Source: Paraconiothyrium sp. Pb-2020
Lineage: Eukaryota; Ascomycota; Dothideomycetes; Pleosporales; Didymosphaeriaceae
DNA: 64,000 bases
Direction: 5' to 3'
Assembly: GCA_022419385.1 (NCBI GenBank)
Contig: JAJUBI010000004.1
Location: forward strand, 3,887,286 to 3,951,285
The position numbers and the translations under genes are program-made. Below the pieces are notes generated by a model. It searched no databases and was not told the origin of the DNA. It saw only the letters and a list, made by a program, of their open reading frames with translations. Shown piece after piece: positions 32,573-44,512 of this stretch. The first letter of the stretch is position 1; every line of letters starts with the position of its first letter.

Positions 32573-35149
32573 ATGGCGGTATGCATCGTTTGTCGATCGC
32601 GCAAGGTACCAACTGAAGCCAGTCTATCGGGCTTCATTTGTTCGTGTTGACACAGTCAGGTCAAGTGCGATGGAACCCTTCCGCATTGCCAGAATTGCGA
32701 GCGCCTGGGGTTGCAGTGCCCCGGCTACCCCCATCGAAACGTGATCACAGCGCAAGAAGCAACACTATCTGCTGAAGCCGTTTACAAGGCTTCGGGCATT
32801 GAGAAACGACGAGTTGGCGCTTGTGAAGCTTGCCGCTTAGCGAAGAATCGCTGCACGAAAACTCGTCCTGCTTGCCGGCGGTGCCTCACCAAGAGCATCG
32901 GCTGTGTATACGCACGAAGCTCCTACGGCACCCCGGTCAATGTCTCCCGTGAACAATCGGATGGCAGATCTGGCGAAATGGAGGAGACGCACTATACTAC
33001 GGACCACCCTGCTGCTCAACATATTAGTATGCTCGATGATTTGACACTGAAGTCTCGCTTTCTACTTCTCTATTTCACAAGGATTCATCCTCTCAGATAT
33101 CTCGGTTTCATCCATAAGCCATCATTTATGCAAGCACTAGACCATGGCACCTTGCTGGAAGTATATGCATCTCCTTTAGTTGACATCATGTGTGCCTTGG
33201 GTGCGAGGTAAGTTTGTGTGCCCTTATCTTCTTCTGATCATTGTTAACTTTCAAATTCAAGGCTTCTGTACCTCGATTCAGTCCAAGAAGACGTGGATAG
33301 TCTCGCAACTCATGCACAGCATCTGGCGGATCAGGCCCGGGCCAACATTCTGGCGCAGTTACATAGGCCGACCCTACAGCAGTTGATGGTAGGTCTGTAA
33401 ATTCTCTTTTAATCATAATTCATCTCAGCTCTGTTTCATGGCAAGCACATCTATACCCCGGTCAAAGCCGCCACTGCCATAAGGACTATCCTAAGATGAG
33501 TTGATAATACTTTCAACTGCAACCGTAATTCGTGGGACTGATCCCGCACTGACCGATGACAGGCAATAATTCTACTCTGTGAGTATGCAACTCGAACTGA
33601 TCAGTATGCCATGGTTTTCTTGTTGGGGGGTTATCTCTTTCGACATATGCGATTACTGGGCCTGGATAAACCCTCCGAGACAGCAGACGAGATGGTGGAT
33701 CCGAATCGAGAAATCGAAATTAGGGTGGTATGGTCATGCTACACTATCGACGTCCTCACCGCTTCTGGTGTTGACAAGAATTCTGCCTGGCGTGGCGACT
33801 CCCCAGATGTACCACTTCCTTGCTCTGACGCCGAGTTTCTCTCCCGGATTCCATCGAAAGCATCCTTCTTAATCGACGCGCTGGAGAAACCCAATGTAAT
33901 TCAATCTCTAGAGCTACCGGCACTTACTGCTATTCTTATTCATCTTCGTAAGTCCATTTACGAACGCGGCGCTTACCATATCCGCTAATTGTCCTAGGCT
34001 CGGCTGTACTACGGTATTCTTCTCATTGCTATGCCGAAGCCTCAAGCTAACCATATATAGCTGTATTAGAGAACCAGTTTCGACACAAAATATATGGGAT
34101 CCAATCTCTACATTCATGTGGATCTTACAAAAACTGGAAGTGTTCTATGCCAACCTGCCGCCCAGATACCTTCTCACGGAGCTCAACATGTATATGCACA
34201 AAGATCAGCATACGCTCGGCGCTTTAGTTTCTTTGCACTTGTTCTACCATGCAGCTATGTGTGATTTGACACGCATTTCCCTTCCAGGCTTCAACTTCCC
34301 TCTTGCTGCCGGTTTTCGGCACGCCACAGATGCTTTCACTGCGCAGTGTCGGGAACGATGTCTCTTTCACGCGAGAGAGATATCGAGTATCGTCCAGATG
34401 AGTAAATGCCACGGTCGCCCAGCTTTTGACGATGGCTTTGCTGCTGATGCCACCTCCGAATCGACGAAAATCCATATTGTCTGCGCAGCGCTCGACTTAG
34501 GAGGCATCGAGTCTATGCCTGTTGCAACAAGGGTCATCTGCAACAACTTCGATGCGCTCAGGATGTTAGCTTTCGGAAACTCGAGTCCTAGTCCTCACAT
34601 ACGCGCTCTTCTATCGCTCTGTGTGGGTTTCGGTTTCCATGGGCTCGCAAAGCAGTGCAGCGATGTAGATTCGTCGGAAGTTGGTTTCGAAGCCGAGGTT
34701 ACTGGTTCAGCTGGTGAACACCACCTCATCAATACAGCGCTCTTTCGCAGGGCCAGGTCCGAAGCTAGAGCGCAGCAGAACCTGTCTAGTCCACGAACTG
34801 TAAGATCAATAGAGGGAAATCAGGACCAGAGCTGTGCCCGACCACCGCCTATATCGCCCACTGCAACCACTCAGGCACAGCCTGAGCCTGAAGAGCTCCA
34901 ACAACGATCAATGCAGCAGTATTCTGTCGCTGATTTGTCGATGCCGCTATCTCACCACTTCGATGATTCTCTCAATGAAACAGCGCAGCTATCCGCGGAC
35001 GATTACCTTCGCACCGCAGATGAAAGTGAGTGCATACACTAAGTAATCCATGAATATAGGGCTCACTGGAAGCTAATGTCTTGGTAGTGGCACACTTTCT
35101 CACATGGGATTCCTCCGACTGGTGGAACAACAACGCGCAAGCGCAATGA
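32573..35149 (+). CDS. Transcription factor with two tandem Zn2Cys6 clusters
   Basis: Seven exons (32573-32605, 32660-33207, 33262-33388, 33563-33947, 33998-34013, 34061-35025, 35088-35149) give 711 residues. Two complete C-x2-C-x6-C-x6-C-x2-C-x6-C clusters occur: C4, C7, C14, C21, C24, C31 and C66, C69, C76, C83, C86, C93. The first intron splits the first cluster after RSRK. A middle homology region follows (SRFLLLYFTRIHPLRYLGFIH, then LLYLDSVQEDVDSLATHA and LCEYATRTDQYAMVFLLGG). Exon 5 is only 16 bases and is needed to keep the frame (LRSAVLRCIREP). The C-terminus is Gln/Pro/Ser-rich and may activate transcription. One intron is 174 bases, much longer than the others. It is probably a pathway-specific nuclear regulator of its neighbours. 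Confidence 0.85.
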
Positions 35150-35195
35150 ATCACCCTGGGCAACATCTAAATCGACATACACGTATATTATATAC

Positions 35196-37110
35196 CTAAT
35201 TGACCGGAGGCACGATACCTCTTAATCTCTGTGGTATTATTTCTGGTCGTCCTATGTATTTGATCCAGCAATACGGATCTTCGAACTCATCGATCAAACT
35301 CATCTTCGGGTCACCCTGCACTGCTGTGGGATATTCGCCGGCAACACCTACGACGCCGACTTCCTCTTTATACTCGTTCCACAGCTTCAGAAGTTCTTCG
35401 AACAGTGCCGGTTGCTCCTCTGCTAGATCATTCGTTTCGCCGGGATCTGTTTTAATGTTGAAGAGCTCCCACTTCTGGGGTCCCTTAGGCGCCGGTACAA
35501 ATGTTAGTTTCCAATCACCTCGTCGCAGTGCACCGGACCCAGCAATCTCGTAACCGGTGGCGTAATCCGGATCGTGGATGGAATGCGCTTTCGTTGACAA
35601 GAATTCGACCCAGCTTCGTCCTTTCAATGGAGCAATCTGACGTCCTTTGTACGATGTCCCCGGATGCTCGAGCTGCGCTAGTTCAAGAACGGTCGGGACG
35701 ATATCCATAACGGTACAGAAAGCATTGCTAATCATACCAGTGCTTTCATCAGCAGCAGTCTTCTCGGCGGATGCCGGCAATTTTACAATGAGCGGTACTC
35801 TGCATCCACCTTCTGTAGAGTGCATCTTGTACAACCGGGACGGGGCAGTAGCGGCTTGTGCCCAACGACAGCCATACCTAATGATTCATGATGATCAGTG
35901 TACGCCCAGTGTGCAGTTGGGTCTAAAGTCGCCTCACCATACGAAGCTATTACTCCGCCCTATGTTTCCCAAGCTATTATCGTAGTATTTATGGATGTGT
36001 GCCATGATGCTATCACCTACGATCGGCATCGCCTCGTAGCTTGCGCCTTCGGCCCCATTGTCGCTCATGAACAGCACGAACGTATTTTCGTACTCGCCCA
36101 TGGCTTTCAAATGCCCGATCACACGTCCGATGTTCCAATCCATACGATCAACCATGGCCGCGTAGACTTCCATCGCGCGACTCGAACTCTCGCGAACTTC
36201 TTTCGGTAGTTCTTCCCAATCCTCGGTCTTTCCGTCGGTGAACACTACTGGATGTGGCTTAACGTCCTGGTCGACCATGCCCAGCTCTTTCAATCGGGTC
36301 AGTCGTTTCTGTCGCAGAACCTCAGGTCCCTCTTCGTACATTCCGCGATACTTGTCGCACACTTCCTTTGGCGCTTGAAGTGGCCAATGAGGAGCGCTGA
36401 ATGGTAAATACGCAAAAAAGGGCCGCGCTTTCTCCTCTTCCGTTCGGTCATCCAGGTATGACATTAGCTTATCCGCATATGCATCACTACTGTAAAAATC
36501 TGGCGGTAGTCGGTCCATGAAATGGTCATCTTCAGCATGCAGTGCGCGCGTCGCAGTTTCGAAGAACTTTCCAGGCTCGCTTTCCGGGTCTTTATATTCG
36601 GGTTCGTAAGCTTTCCAACGTTGTCATCAGCATCTACCAATACATGGTTCTAGGTGTCAACTTACCGTAGTGGTTCGCGCAACCAGGTAGAAGGGCAAAA
36701 GACTTCTTGAAACCTCGGTTGATAGGATGGTGCTCCGGTCGTAGACCCAAATGCCACTTGCCGGACATCAACGTGAAGTAACCGCCATCAGATAGAAGCT
36801 CTGGTAACGCAACGACGCGCTCGTTCAAAAACCCTTCGTGGCCAGGTTTGCCACTGTGGGCGGGAGAAGCACGTGTAAATTCCTGCAGCTGGCCAAGACC
36901 TGCGATATGGTGATCCGTTCCGGTCATGAGCATAGACCTTGTTGGTGAGCATGCCGCAGCGACATGATAGTTTGTGAAGCGGAGGGCGCCCGCTTCTGCT
37001 GCAAGGGCATCGATGTTGGGCGTCGAGATTTCAGAACCGAAGCAACCGCAGTCGCTGAAGCCAAGATCATCCGCGACGATTATTAGAAAGTTGGGACGTT
37101 TAGGTGCCAT
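35196..37110 (-). CDS. Sulfatase (formylglycine type)
   Basis: Three exons (37110-36666, 36610-35938, 35877-35196) give 599 residues. The N-terminus reads PNFLIIVADDLGFSD with the metal-binding Asp14/Asp15, and Cys54 lies in the signature ACSPTRSMLMTG, where Cys-x-Pro-x-Arg is converted to formylglycine. GKWHLGLRPEHHP and FVLFMSDNGAEG complete the active site. The family hydrolyses sulfate esters of aryl compounds or sugars. No signal peptide is visible, so the enzyme is probably intracellular, like several fungal arylsulfatases. The gene converges on the regulator with only 46 bases between stop codons and diverges from the sugar transporter at 37626. Confidence 0.9.
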
Positions 37111-37625
37111 GTTTAGGAGGCTATTGTTCAGCAGTGCGCAGAACGAGCTCTACGTGTGCGTATTTGGTTGAAGCTGAAGACGTAATTGATTCTAAACCCA
37201 AAAATCACGCAATATCGAACCTCACTTGGCCAAATTATGGAATGCACATGGAGGCTTGGGGAGCATGGTTCCAGAATTCGTGCTATGTCGCGGGGCGCGA
37301 TGCGAGAACCGTGCGAGAGCCGCTACTAATAGCACCGAGAACCGCAAGCGTCCCAGTCTGGCATCATTGACACTCTTTTCCTGCAATATAGTCACCGACG
37401 ACCCAGCTAAGGCCCTAGTAGCCCTCCCCCACCTCCGCACCGAGTCATTTTGGGGTCTGGCGGCCTTGCGTGCTTTCCATCACCTCGAAGCCGGGGTAAA
37501 GTTGGCTAGACCATCCCTTGTCCGCGCGCAGGTGTATATATGCCATGACAGCGCAATACTCCGATAACCTATGTTTGACCCAGCGGTGGTCCCAAGTTCA
37601 AATTACGTATCCACGGCAGTAAGAG
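37111..37625. promoter_or_regulatory. Divergent promoter, sulfatase and transporter
   Basis: 515 bases between divergent start codons; no gene seen. Co-regulation of the two genes is an inference from layout. Confidence 0.4.
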
Positions 37626-39383
37626 ATGGCACCCACGCCACCCACAAACCTCTCTTTCAAGGAGAGGATGAAGTACTTTAATCCAATGCTAGTATTCATC
37701 ATGCTGTACGTTCTCCCCACGGAGCTGCGTCCGTAGTATCATCAACTAACAAGGCAGGCACATGTCTTGTACTGCCTTCAATTTCGGTTTTGATGTGGGC
37801 ACTTTCGGCGGTGTCCAGGGCATGCAGAGTTTCCAGGACGACTTCGGTGTCTATAACCCAAAGACGAAACTATGGGCGCTGCCTAGCTGGCTGCGATCTG
37901 TCATGACATCCACTCCGTTCATTGGAAAGGCACTTGGTGCTATCGGATGCGGTCTTATTGCCGAGCGGTGGGGACGACGAAGCGCTATATTCTGGCTTTG
38001 CATCCTATCTTTCATGTGAGCTAAATCCACTAAGTGACTGAAAACTCGTACTGAAGGGGATGTAGAGGTGCCGCGCTGCAAACTTCAGCTACGACGTCTG
38101 CCCAGTTTACGCTTGGTCGTATCATCGCGTACGCTATGACAGGCATGGCTGTGGTAGTCGTACCGATTTATCAGGGCGAGACGGCTCCTGCCGAGCTACG
38201 CGGCATGTTCGGCTGCACGATTCAGTTTATGATTACTCTTGGCCAGGTCGTCTCGTCACTGGTCACATTCGGCACTAAAGGCATGACGTCGAACGCGGGC
38301 TGGCAAATTCCTATCGGGATGCAGTTGGTCATGCCTGCTGTCATCCTGATACTCCTTCCGCTTGTACCCGAAAGTCCGAGATGGCTCTTGAGCAAGGACC
38401 GAGTTGAGGATGCAGTGAAGAATCTAAAGAAACTGAGGAAGCATGCTGGTGAGGAAGAAGTAAAGTTTGAAATTGACAGCTTGCAATATGCGAATGCGAA
38501 CCAACACAAGGGCGGATGGATGGAACTTTTCAACAAGAAGAACAGAGTGAGTCCTCACATACACTCTATTGCAATTCGCTAACAACTTCACTCACAGGTC
38601 CGTACTATCATTGCCATCTTCGTGATGTTCGGCCAACAAATCACCGGCCAAGCTTTTCCCTCGCAATACGGCGTTATCTTCTACCAATCGCAGGGTTTCG
38701 CCTCGCAAGCCTTCCTCTTCAACGTACTCAGCAACATTATCTCCCTTGTTGCAGTTACTATGACGTGGTCCACGGTCGATGCTCTGGGTCGTCGTCCATC
38801 GCTACTAACTGGAGGCTCCTTGATGGCGGCCATGATGTTTATACTCGGCGGTATGGGTTCTGTACCCTCACATAAGCTGACTTCTGCCGGGAAACATATG
38901 ATGGTTGCCAGCATCATGCTGTTCTCGTTCTTTTTCTCTCTGAGCTGGGCACCTGTGTAAGTGCTTCAACGACATACATCCGTCGCAGCAGCCATACTGA
39001 CTTCCACCCGCAGCTCCTACGTCGTTGTATCGGAAACAGCAGCCTCGCGTGTGAAGGAGAAGACCAACCTCATTGCAATGGTCGTCTCCGTGTTGACTAC
39101 TTTCGTTACTTCTTTCTCTACCCCATATATCATTTCTGCAATAGGGGCTAAACTCGGATTCGTTTACGGGGTCATCAATATCATGGTGGTGGTTGCGACA
39201 TGGTTCGTAGTTCCAGAGCTGAAAGGCAAGAGTCTGGAAGAGGTGGATCAGCTGTTCGAGAGTGGGGTCAGTATACGAAGATTAGGGGAAGTGGAGACGA
39301 AGAGGGCTGAAGCTATCTACGAGGAGAAAGAGCGGCCTTTTGAGAGAGTGGAGGTTGTGGCCAAAGTTGGGAACGAGTCCTGA
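37626..39383 (+). CDS. MFS sugar transporter
   Basis: Five exons (37626-37705, 37758-38015, 38066-38546, 38598-38956, 39014-39383) with introns of 50-57 bases give 515 residues. Sugar-porter motifs are FNFGFDVGTFGGVQGM in TM1, GLIAERWGRRSAIF, PIYQGETAPAELRG, PESPRWLLSKDR, FGQQITGQAFPSQYG in TM7, VDALGRRPS, and VPELKGKSLEEVDQLFE at the end. This resembles the fungal hexose/quinate-type branch. It probably imports a sugar or uronic acid across the plasma membrane. Its C-terminal tail (IRRLGEVETKRAEAIYEE onward) and the bases after its stop reappear, diverged, in the chimeric fragment near 58.9 kb. Confidence 0.88.
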
Positions 39384-39831
39384 ACGATCAGTATTGCAAT
39401 ACAGAAATTGTGCCAGTGCAAGAAGTACGCAACCGGCGCAATCGCACTCCACGTGCACTAGGATCGTCGGACAACAGAATAATAATCCGTCTTGTTACAA
39501 CTTAAACCTTTCTGGGGTCTGTGGCAGCTCGAGCGCGGCTGTCATCATGATGAGTATACATTCCCAGTCACAATTCTTCAGCCTGAATAATTCGTTGAAC
39601 AGCTGAGATATCGTCTGAATGTACGTACCAAACCTAATTTGTGCCGTACATTGTATTACTTGTATTGGATAAGGAAGTGGGAGGCAAGCGACGGTATTAC
39701 ATAAGCGACTGCGCCGCAAAGCTGTCACCGCCCGAAACGACAACCCCGAGCTCGTGCAACACCGAGGTGCCTGCCCTGTTTGCTCCCAGCCCACGATTGC
39801 CCTTCACTTCACTTTCTGTTGGCAATTTGAA
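39384..39831. other. Tandem-gene spacer
   Basis: 3' flank of the transporter and promoter of the F-box gene. No gene seen. Confidence 0.4.
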
Positions 39832-41571
39832 ATGGATAGCTTCCCCCAAGAACTAATAGACCGGGTTACCTCGTTCCTCGCTTACAATGACCTAAAGAAT
39901 ACTCTTCTGGTCTCTCGTAAACTCCAGTATGCCGCAGAGCGAGCATCTGGCGAATTCGCCTTCTTCGCCTTCAAAAATCACACTCAAGATGAACGTCAGG
40001 GTTTTCTGTCTAAGTTCGGCGGTGGCGGCCGTCGCTTTCGTTACCTGCGCAATATTCATGTGCGCACTTCAGTACCGCCTGTTATCGACAACTCCGCGCC
40101 TCAAGAAGAAGCTGGCCCTTGTCGAGAAACAATTGAAGAGCTCTTTCAGAAAGATTACATGTTCTCTGAACAGATCAAGGGAGTCTGGAACACACTCCAT
40201 GAGGCGGAGCAGATACAAACAGACGGTGCTGGACGGATACAAATAAGGATATTCACTCCGACGCAGTTCATCAGTACGGGCTTCTGCAACCATAGACTTT
40301 ACTCCAGCTGGCGCGTCCATCTCCTTTCACCTACAGAGCTGCCAGAGTTACGCTCTGTACGAGCCATTAGCATCTGTAATAGGGCAGGTGATGACGATGA
40401 AGATTCAGGCAAGACCCGCAAGCTCGATCTCCGCGTCATTATAGATCTAGCCAGTAGATTACCGAACCTTGAATATCTGGGATGCAAGATAGGAACCTAC
40501 GAATGGGCTGACAGTCGGGACGCCATAAGAGAACACTTCATGCTCGACTATCTCGGATGCCGGCGTGACACCAGGATTGACTTTGCTACAGCTGTTCGGT
40601 CAACTTCTTTGCCGGCTACGCTGAAGTATGTGCAGCTGGATTTCATCAACAAGATAGATGAATCCTTGCAAGAGCAGAGCAAACAGTTACCCAATCTGGT
40701 AGGGTCGATGGCCTTTGATCCTTTCAGCTCGAGTCTACGCCTACTCTCCTACTCCCTCCGCAGGATGAATCTGCATGTTGTCGCTGACAAGAGTCTGTTT
40801 TTGCCCAGTGGAGATGACCTCCCTCCCTCTTGGCCAAACTTAGAGTTCTTGACAATCCTGTTTCACATCTGCTCGCCCTCAGGAGAGTGGTACTTTGAAG
40901 GCCCTTTGGGGGAGGACGACGACGATGACGATGACGATGCAAACCACCAGATTGCGGAGGACCATGTGTACCCACCTTTCGAAGATGATATCGATGAAAA
41001 AGAAGAATGGTGCTACCGAGAAGGGGTCGACACTCCAGAACCTGAATGCACGTTTCGTGTAGTACCAAGGGAGGAACAGCTGGTCCCATTTCTGGATGCA
41101 TTTGCGCAGGCTGCAGCTAACATGCCACGACTTCTCGAAGCATGGCTTTGGGCGCCTATGCGCTTCAGCCCCGAAGGTCTGGAGGAAGAAGACGATGAGG
41201 ATATTATGGAGCAATATAGTGAGAACGTTTGTGGTTGGGGTCTGAAGTACGATGCGCCAGGTGCTCGTAGCACCGAAGGCGCGACTTTGACAGAGGCACG
41301 TCGGATCAAGTGGAGAGTAGGATCATGGAGGCCAGATGCAAATTTGCATCAATCTTTTAAGAGCATTGGGGAGATTTATCACGGACCGCATCTGGAAGAG
41401 ACATGGCATGATGTTGGACAGGCAGAGACGCTCTTGAGAATAGACTGGTTCGAGGCTGGTGAGTGCACATTGCTACAGCATTCCGAGCCTACGCTAACTT
41501 GAATACCCCGGATATTAGGAACCATATGCCCTAGTCATTATGGTGAAGATTTCTATCCGAAATATTTCTGA
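39832..41571 (+). CDS. F-box protein with acidic insert
   Basis: Two exons, 39832-41458 and 41519-41571, give 559 residues. The F-box begins at once (MDSFPQELIDRVTSFLAYND, then LLVSRKLQ). A leucine-rich, solvent-like repeat region follows (LDLRVIIDLASRLPNLEYLGC, LRLLSYSLRRMNLHV). An acidic insert near residue 365 contains eight consecutive Asp, followed by more Asp/Glu. The last intron (60 bases, with a GCTAAC branch site) leads to a short final exon ending HYGEDFYPKYF. Without splicing the protein would end 18 residues after GECTL, which looks less natural. I start at 39832 because the F-box lies directly there, not at the upstream in-frame ATG. It is probably an SCF adaptor; its target is unknown. 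Confidence 0.75.
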
Positions 41572-42355
41572 AACGAGAGATAGTGACATATAGTCATCCA
41601 AGGAGGAAATTTCAACTAAAGTGGAAAGAACCATCACTGTTTCAAAACTTGCGGAACAGCTCCCCGTGATACATGATTACAAGGAGCTGCATGCTGTGTA
41701 TCCACATGTGCATCTTGTTGATTATTTACAGCTGCCCCCATCTTGCACCCGACGACTGCGCCGCCCGTAACTACGCCGCCCGCGATCAAGTTGTCCGGGA
41801 AGGCGCCCCCGATCTACATTCCCGATAGAACAACTTGTGAGTAGGGTAAGAGGAAACAACGATAATCGTGGGATACTAGTTGATGTCTTCCCAATCGTCG
41901 CGATCTGCGAGACATATAAGCCATTTTACAAAGGATAGCTCTAGAGACTTGAGTGTGTTCGAGCAGACCCCCCTACACCATGTGTAACGATGCGTTGGCT
42001 ACTCGATGTCCGTAACATCGATTTCGTATTCTGTGCCGTCGGACAATGTGCTCTTGGCCTATCAGCAACGCAATGTGAACGTATCGTATCAGTCGTCCGA
42101 GGGTGTTCCGGAGTTCATTCATGTACACACTTGGCTACACCGAAGCGTTCTCATATGCCGTGTACGCATATATAAATATCTCTGTTCGCAACCGGTCCTA
42201 ACCTTATTACATTCTCTTCTTGCTTCGTACGTCGCTCTTCTTTCATTTTTGTCGCTCATTGTAGTATTTCTGTTTCGTCTTTGAGTCCCAAGTTCACTCT
42301 AAGGCATCCCCGTTCACGACTCACGACCATTGATCCTCGAAGATTACCAGATACG
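41572..42355. other. Intergenic with promoter
   Basis: No gene seen. A TATATAAA box at 42169-42176 lies 180 bases upstream of the secreted-protein start, followed by a T/C-rich leader. Confidence 0.45.
42169..42176 (+). promoter_or_regulatory. TATA box of the secreted basic-protein gene
   Basis: TATATAAA is followed by a pyrimidine-rich leader (CTTCTTGCTTCGTACGTCGC and onward) before the start at 42356. Confidence 0.45.
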
Positions 42356-44512
42356 ATGAGAATAGTCGCATTCATTTTTCTAGAGGCTTTAGCATGCATA
42401 CAAGCTGCAGCTGCAAGCATCCCCGGGGCGATTTGTGATGATCATCAGTATGAGTACTTGGAAACACCCACATTTATCCCTCATCTTAGGGGCGACATCA
42501 TCTCTCTATGTGCCAATGCCTCGGACAAATCAAATATCTTCGAAGGTGTAGGCGAAGAGTTCGGTACCCTTATGCTTACCATTACTGGATCCTCTGGAGC
42601 TACACATCCCACGCAGGACGATTGCAGTGCTAACTTCAACACGATCGTATCCACGTGTATCGATCATTCATACCTCCGAGGTGGTGATCTGGTTGCTTCT
42701 GAGATTGCATACGGCATCGCTATCATTAGCAACGATTCATCTCATCAGGACAAACGTGTCAGAGCCCGAGCCAGTGGCAGGGCTAGCAATAAGCGGCCTG
42801 CAGCCAAACGTCCCAAGGCGAAGCGCCCAACATCGAAGCAGAAGATTACCAAACATCCGGCCTCCAAGCAACCGACATCTAAGAAGCGACCTGGAAAGCG
42901 CCCCACGAAAAGTAGATCACGAGCAGGACCTAAAAGACATCCACCAACAAGTATACTCCCACACCTTCGAAGCCCGTCAAACTCAAACCATTGAAAACAT
43001 GCAAGCAGCTGCACGTAGAATTGGCGCAAGAGGAGCAACGCTTGGCAAGAGCTGGAGGCCTTGAAAAAAGATTCGACTCAGCTCATTTTCCTCTTCCAGA
43101 ACTCGTCACACGAGCTAAGAAAGGAAAAGGTAGAGCCAAAGCCAAAGGCAAGAAGACGTCCGGAGTAAAGACTTCGGATCCATGCAAGGCTGCGGGTTTT
43201 AAGAGCAACAAATATCAACCTTTCAGCCTCGAAATCGACGAAAATGTGAGTAGTCCAGCCAAATCAACAGTCAATAGGACCTAACACACGGACAGAAATT
43301 GTTACCAGTCTTCGGATACAAGAAAGAAGTAGACTGTGCGAATTATGAATGGTTCAAAGGGGTTCCAGGTCTAAAACAGGGGACAAAGGACGAAAAAGGC
43401 CAGTACAAGTACGATACTGAGCATGTTCTCGAATGGAACACAATAGCTCAATTTTTTGACATATTTCTTGACAAGAAGTTTGCGAAAGACAAAATCTCGA
43501 ACCCCGACCCGAAAAATGACATTGAAAGTGCCCATGGGGTCAAAGGTCGCAGAAAAGAAGACTTTTGCGCCGCCTGGAGAACCACCTGGGGATCTTGGCC
43601 CAAAGACCAGGGCTTCAAACTCGACAAGAACGGCCCTCCGCGAAGCCCATTCGAGCACATTGCAGATGTCTATCCGTCTGCTAAGCCGCCATACAAACGC
43701 GAAGAGTTTACTGGCCTGCAAAAGTCTCTAAATCAACTCAAGCTGAGGGTAGGTGATCAAGGCAAATGGATTTTATGCAGCTTACACATACTTAGTTTTT
43801 CAAGTGGAACGATAAGCCTGAAGAGTTTGACGATGGCTGGGTACCTGTGCCCAGTCAGTTATACAACGAAAAGATGAGCGCAGCTGGTACTCCCCAGAAG
43901 GGTAGTTTAGGGGACCAGGTTCTGAACGACCCTGGAGCTGCACTCCTCCGATTGCGTAACGTTGTAGGCGTCCGTAAGTATCTCAACGACAAGAAAGTTC
44001 GCAAAGCTATGAGGGACGTAAAGATCCGCTTACAAGACCGATTTGACGAACTCGAAAGGGCATTGGCCGATCCAAAGAACGCACGAAGTATTGTGTCATC
44101 CGGTTCTGAACGTTTAGGTACGCAGGAGACAACACGCACTCTTCATCCATGGAAGATCCTGAATCTAGGCGCATTGTGGGACGAGTACATGAACGAGAAG
44201 TGGGAGATGGCTGGTCGTCACGAGCAATTCGTCTCCAAATGGGAGGGCAAACTTCGTAAGAGGTACTGCCTAGCGAAGCATCGCAATGACGCCAAAATTG
44301 GACCGAAAGACTCGAAAGAAGAGCAGCATCGGAAGCAGGTGACGACGGATTTATGTCCAAAACTTCAGAAGTTCACTGTGGCCAGGAAAAACGCCATGTC
44401 GACGAAGTTTTCGGCGCCATGGAAGGCAAGCACACGCACACAAAGACCCAAGAATGATGCTATATTTCAGCCCGACAGACCAAACGAAGAACAAGGACAG
44501 TCTAGCGGATAG
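42356..44512 (+). CDS. Secreted Lys/Arg/Pro-rich protein, unknown family
   Basis: Proposed exons 42356-42950, 43019-43245, 43296-43748 and 43796-44512 give 663 residues; the first intron boundary is the least certain. A signal peptide (MRIVAFIFLEALACIQAAAA) precedes a small domain with several Cys. A tract of about 60 residues follows, made of short basic repeats (KRPAAKRPKAKRPTSK and similar), then a second basic Gly/Lys stretch. The C-terminal half has EHVLEWNTIAQFFDIFLDKK, FCAAWRTTWGSWP, FFKWNDKPEEFDDGWVPVPS and WKILNLGALWDEYMNEKW. I do not recognise the family, though EHVLEW-type motifs occur in other fungal secreted proteins. A piece around the last intron is duplicated near 59.1 kb. Confidence 0.6.
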
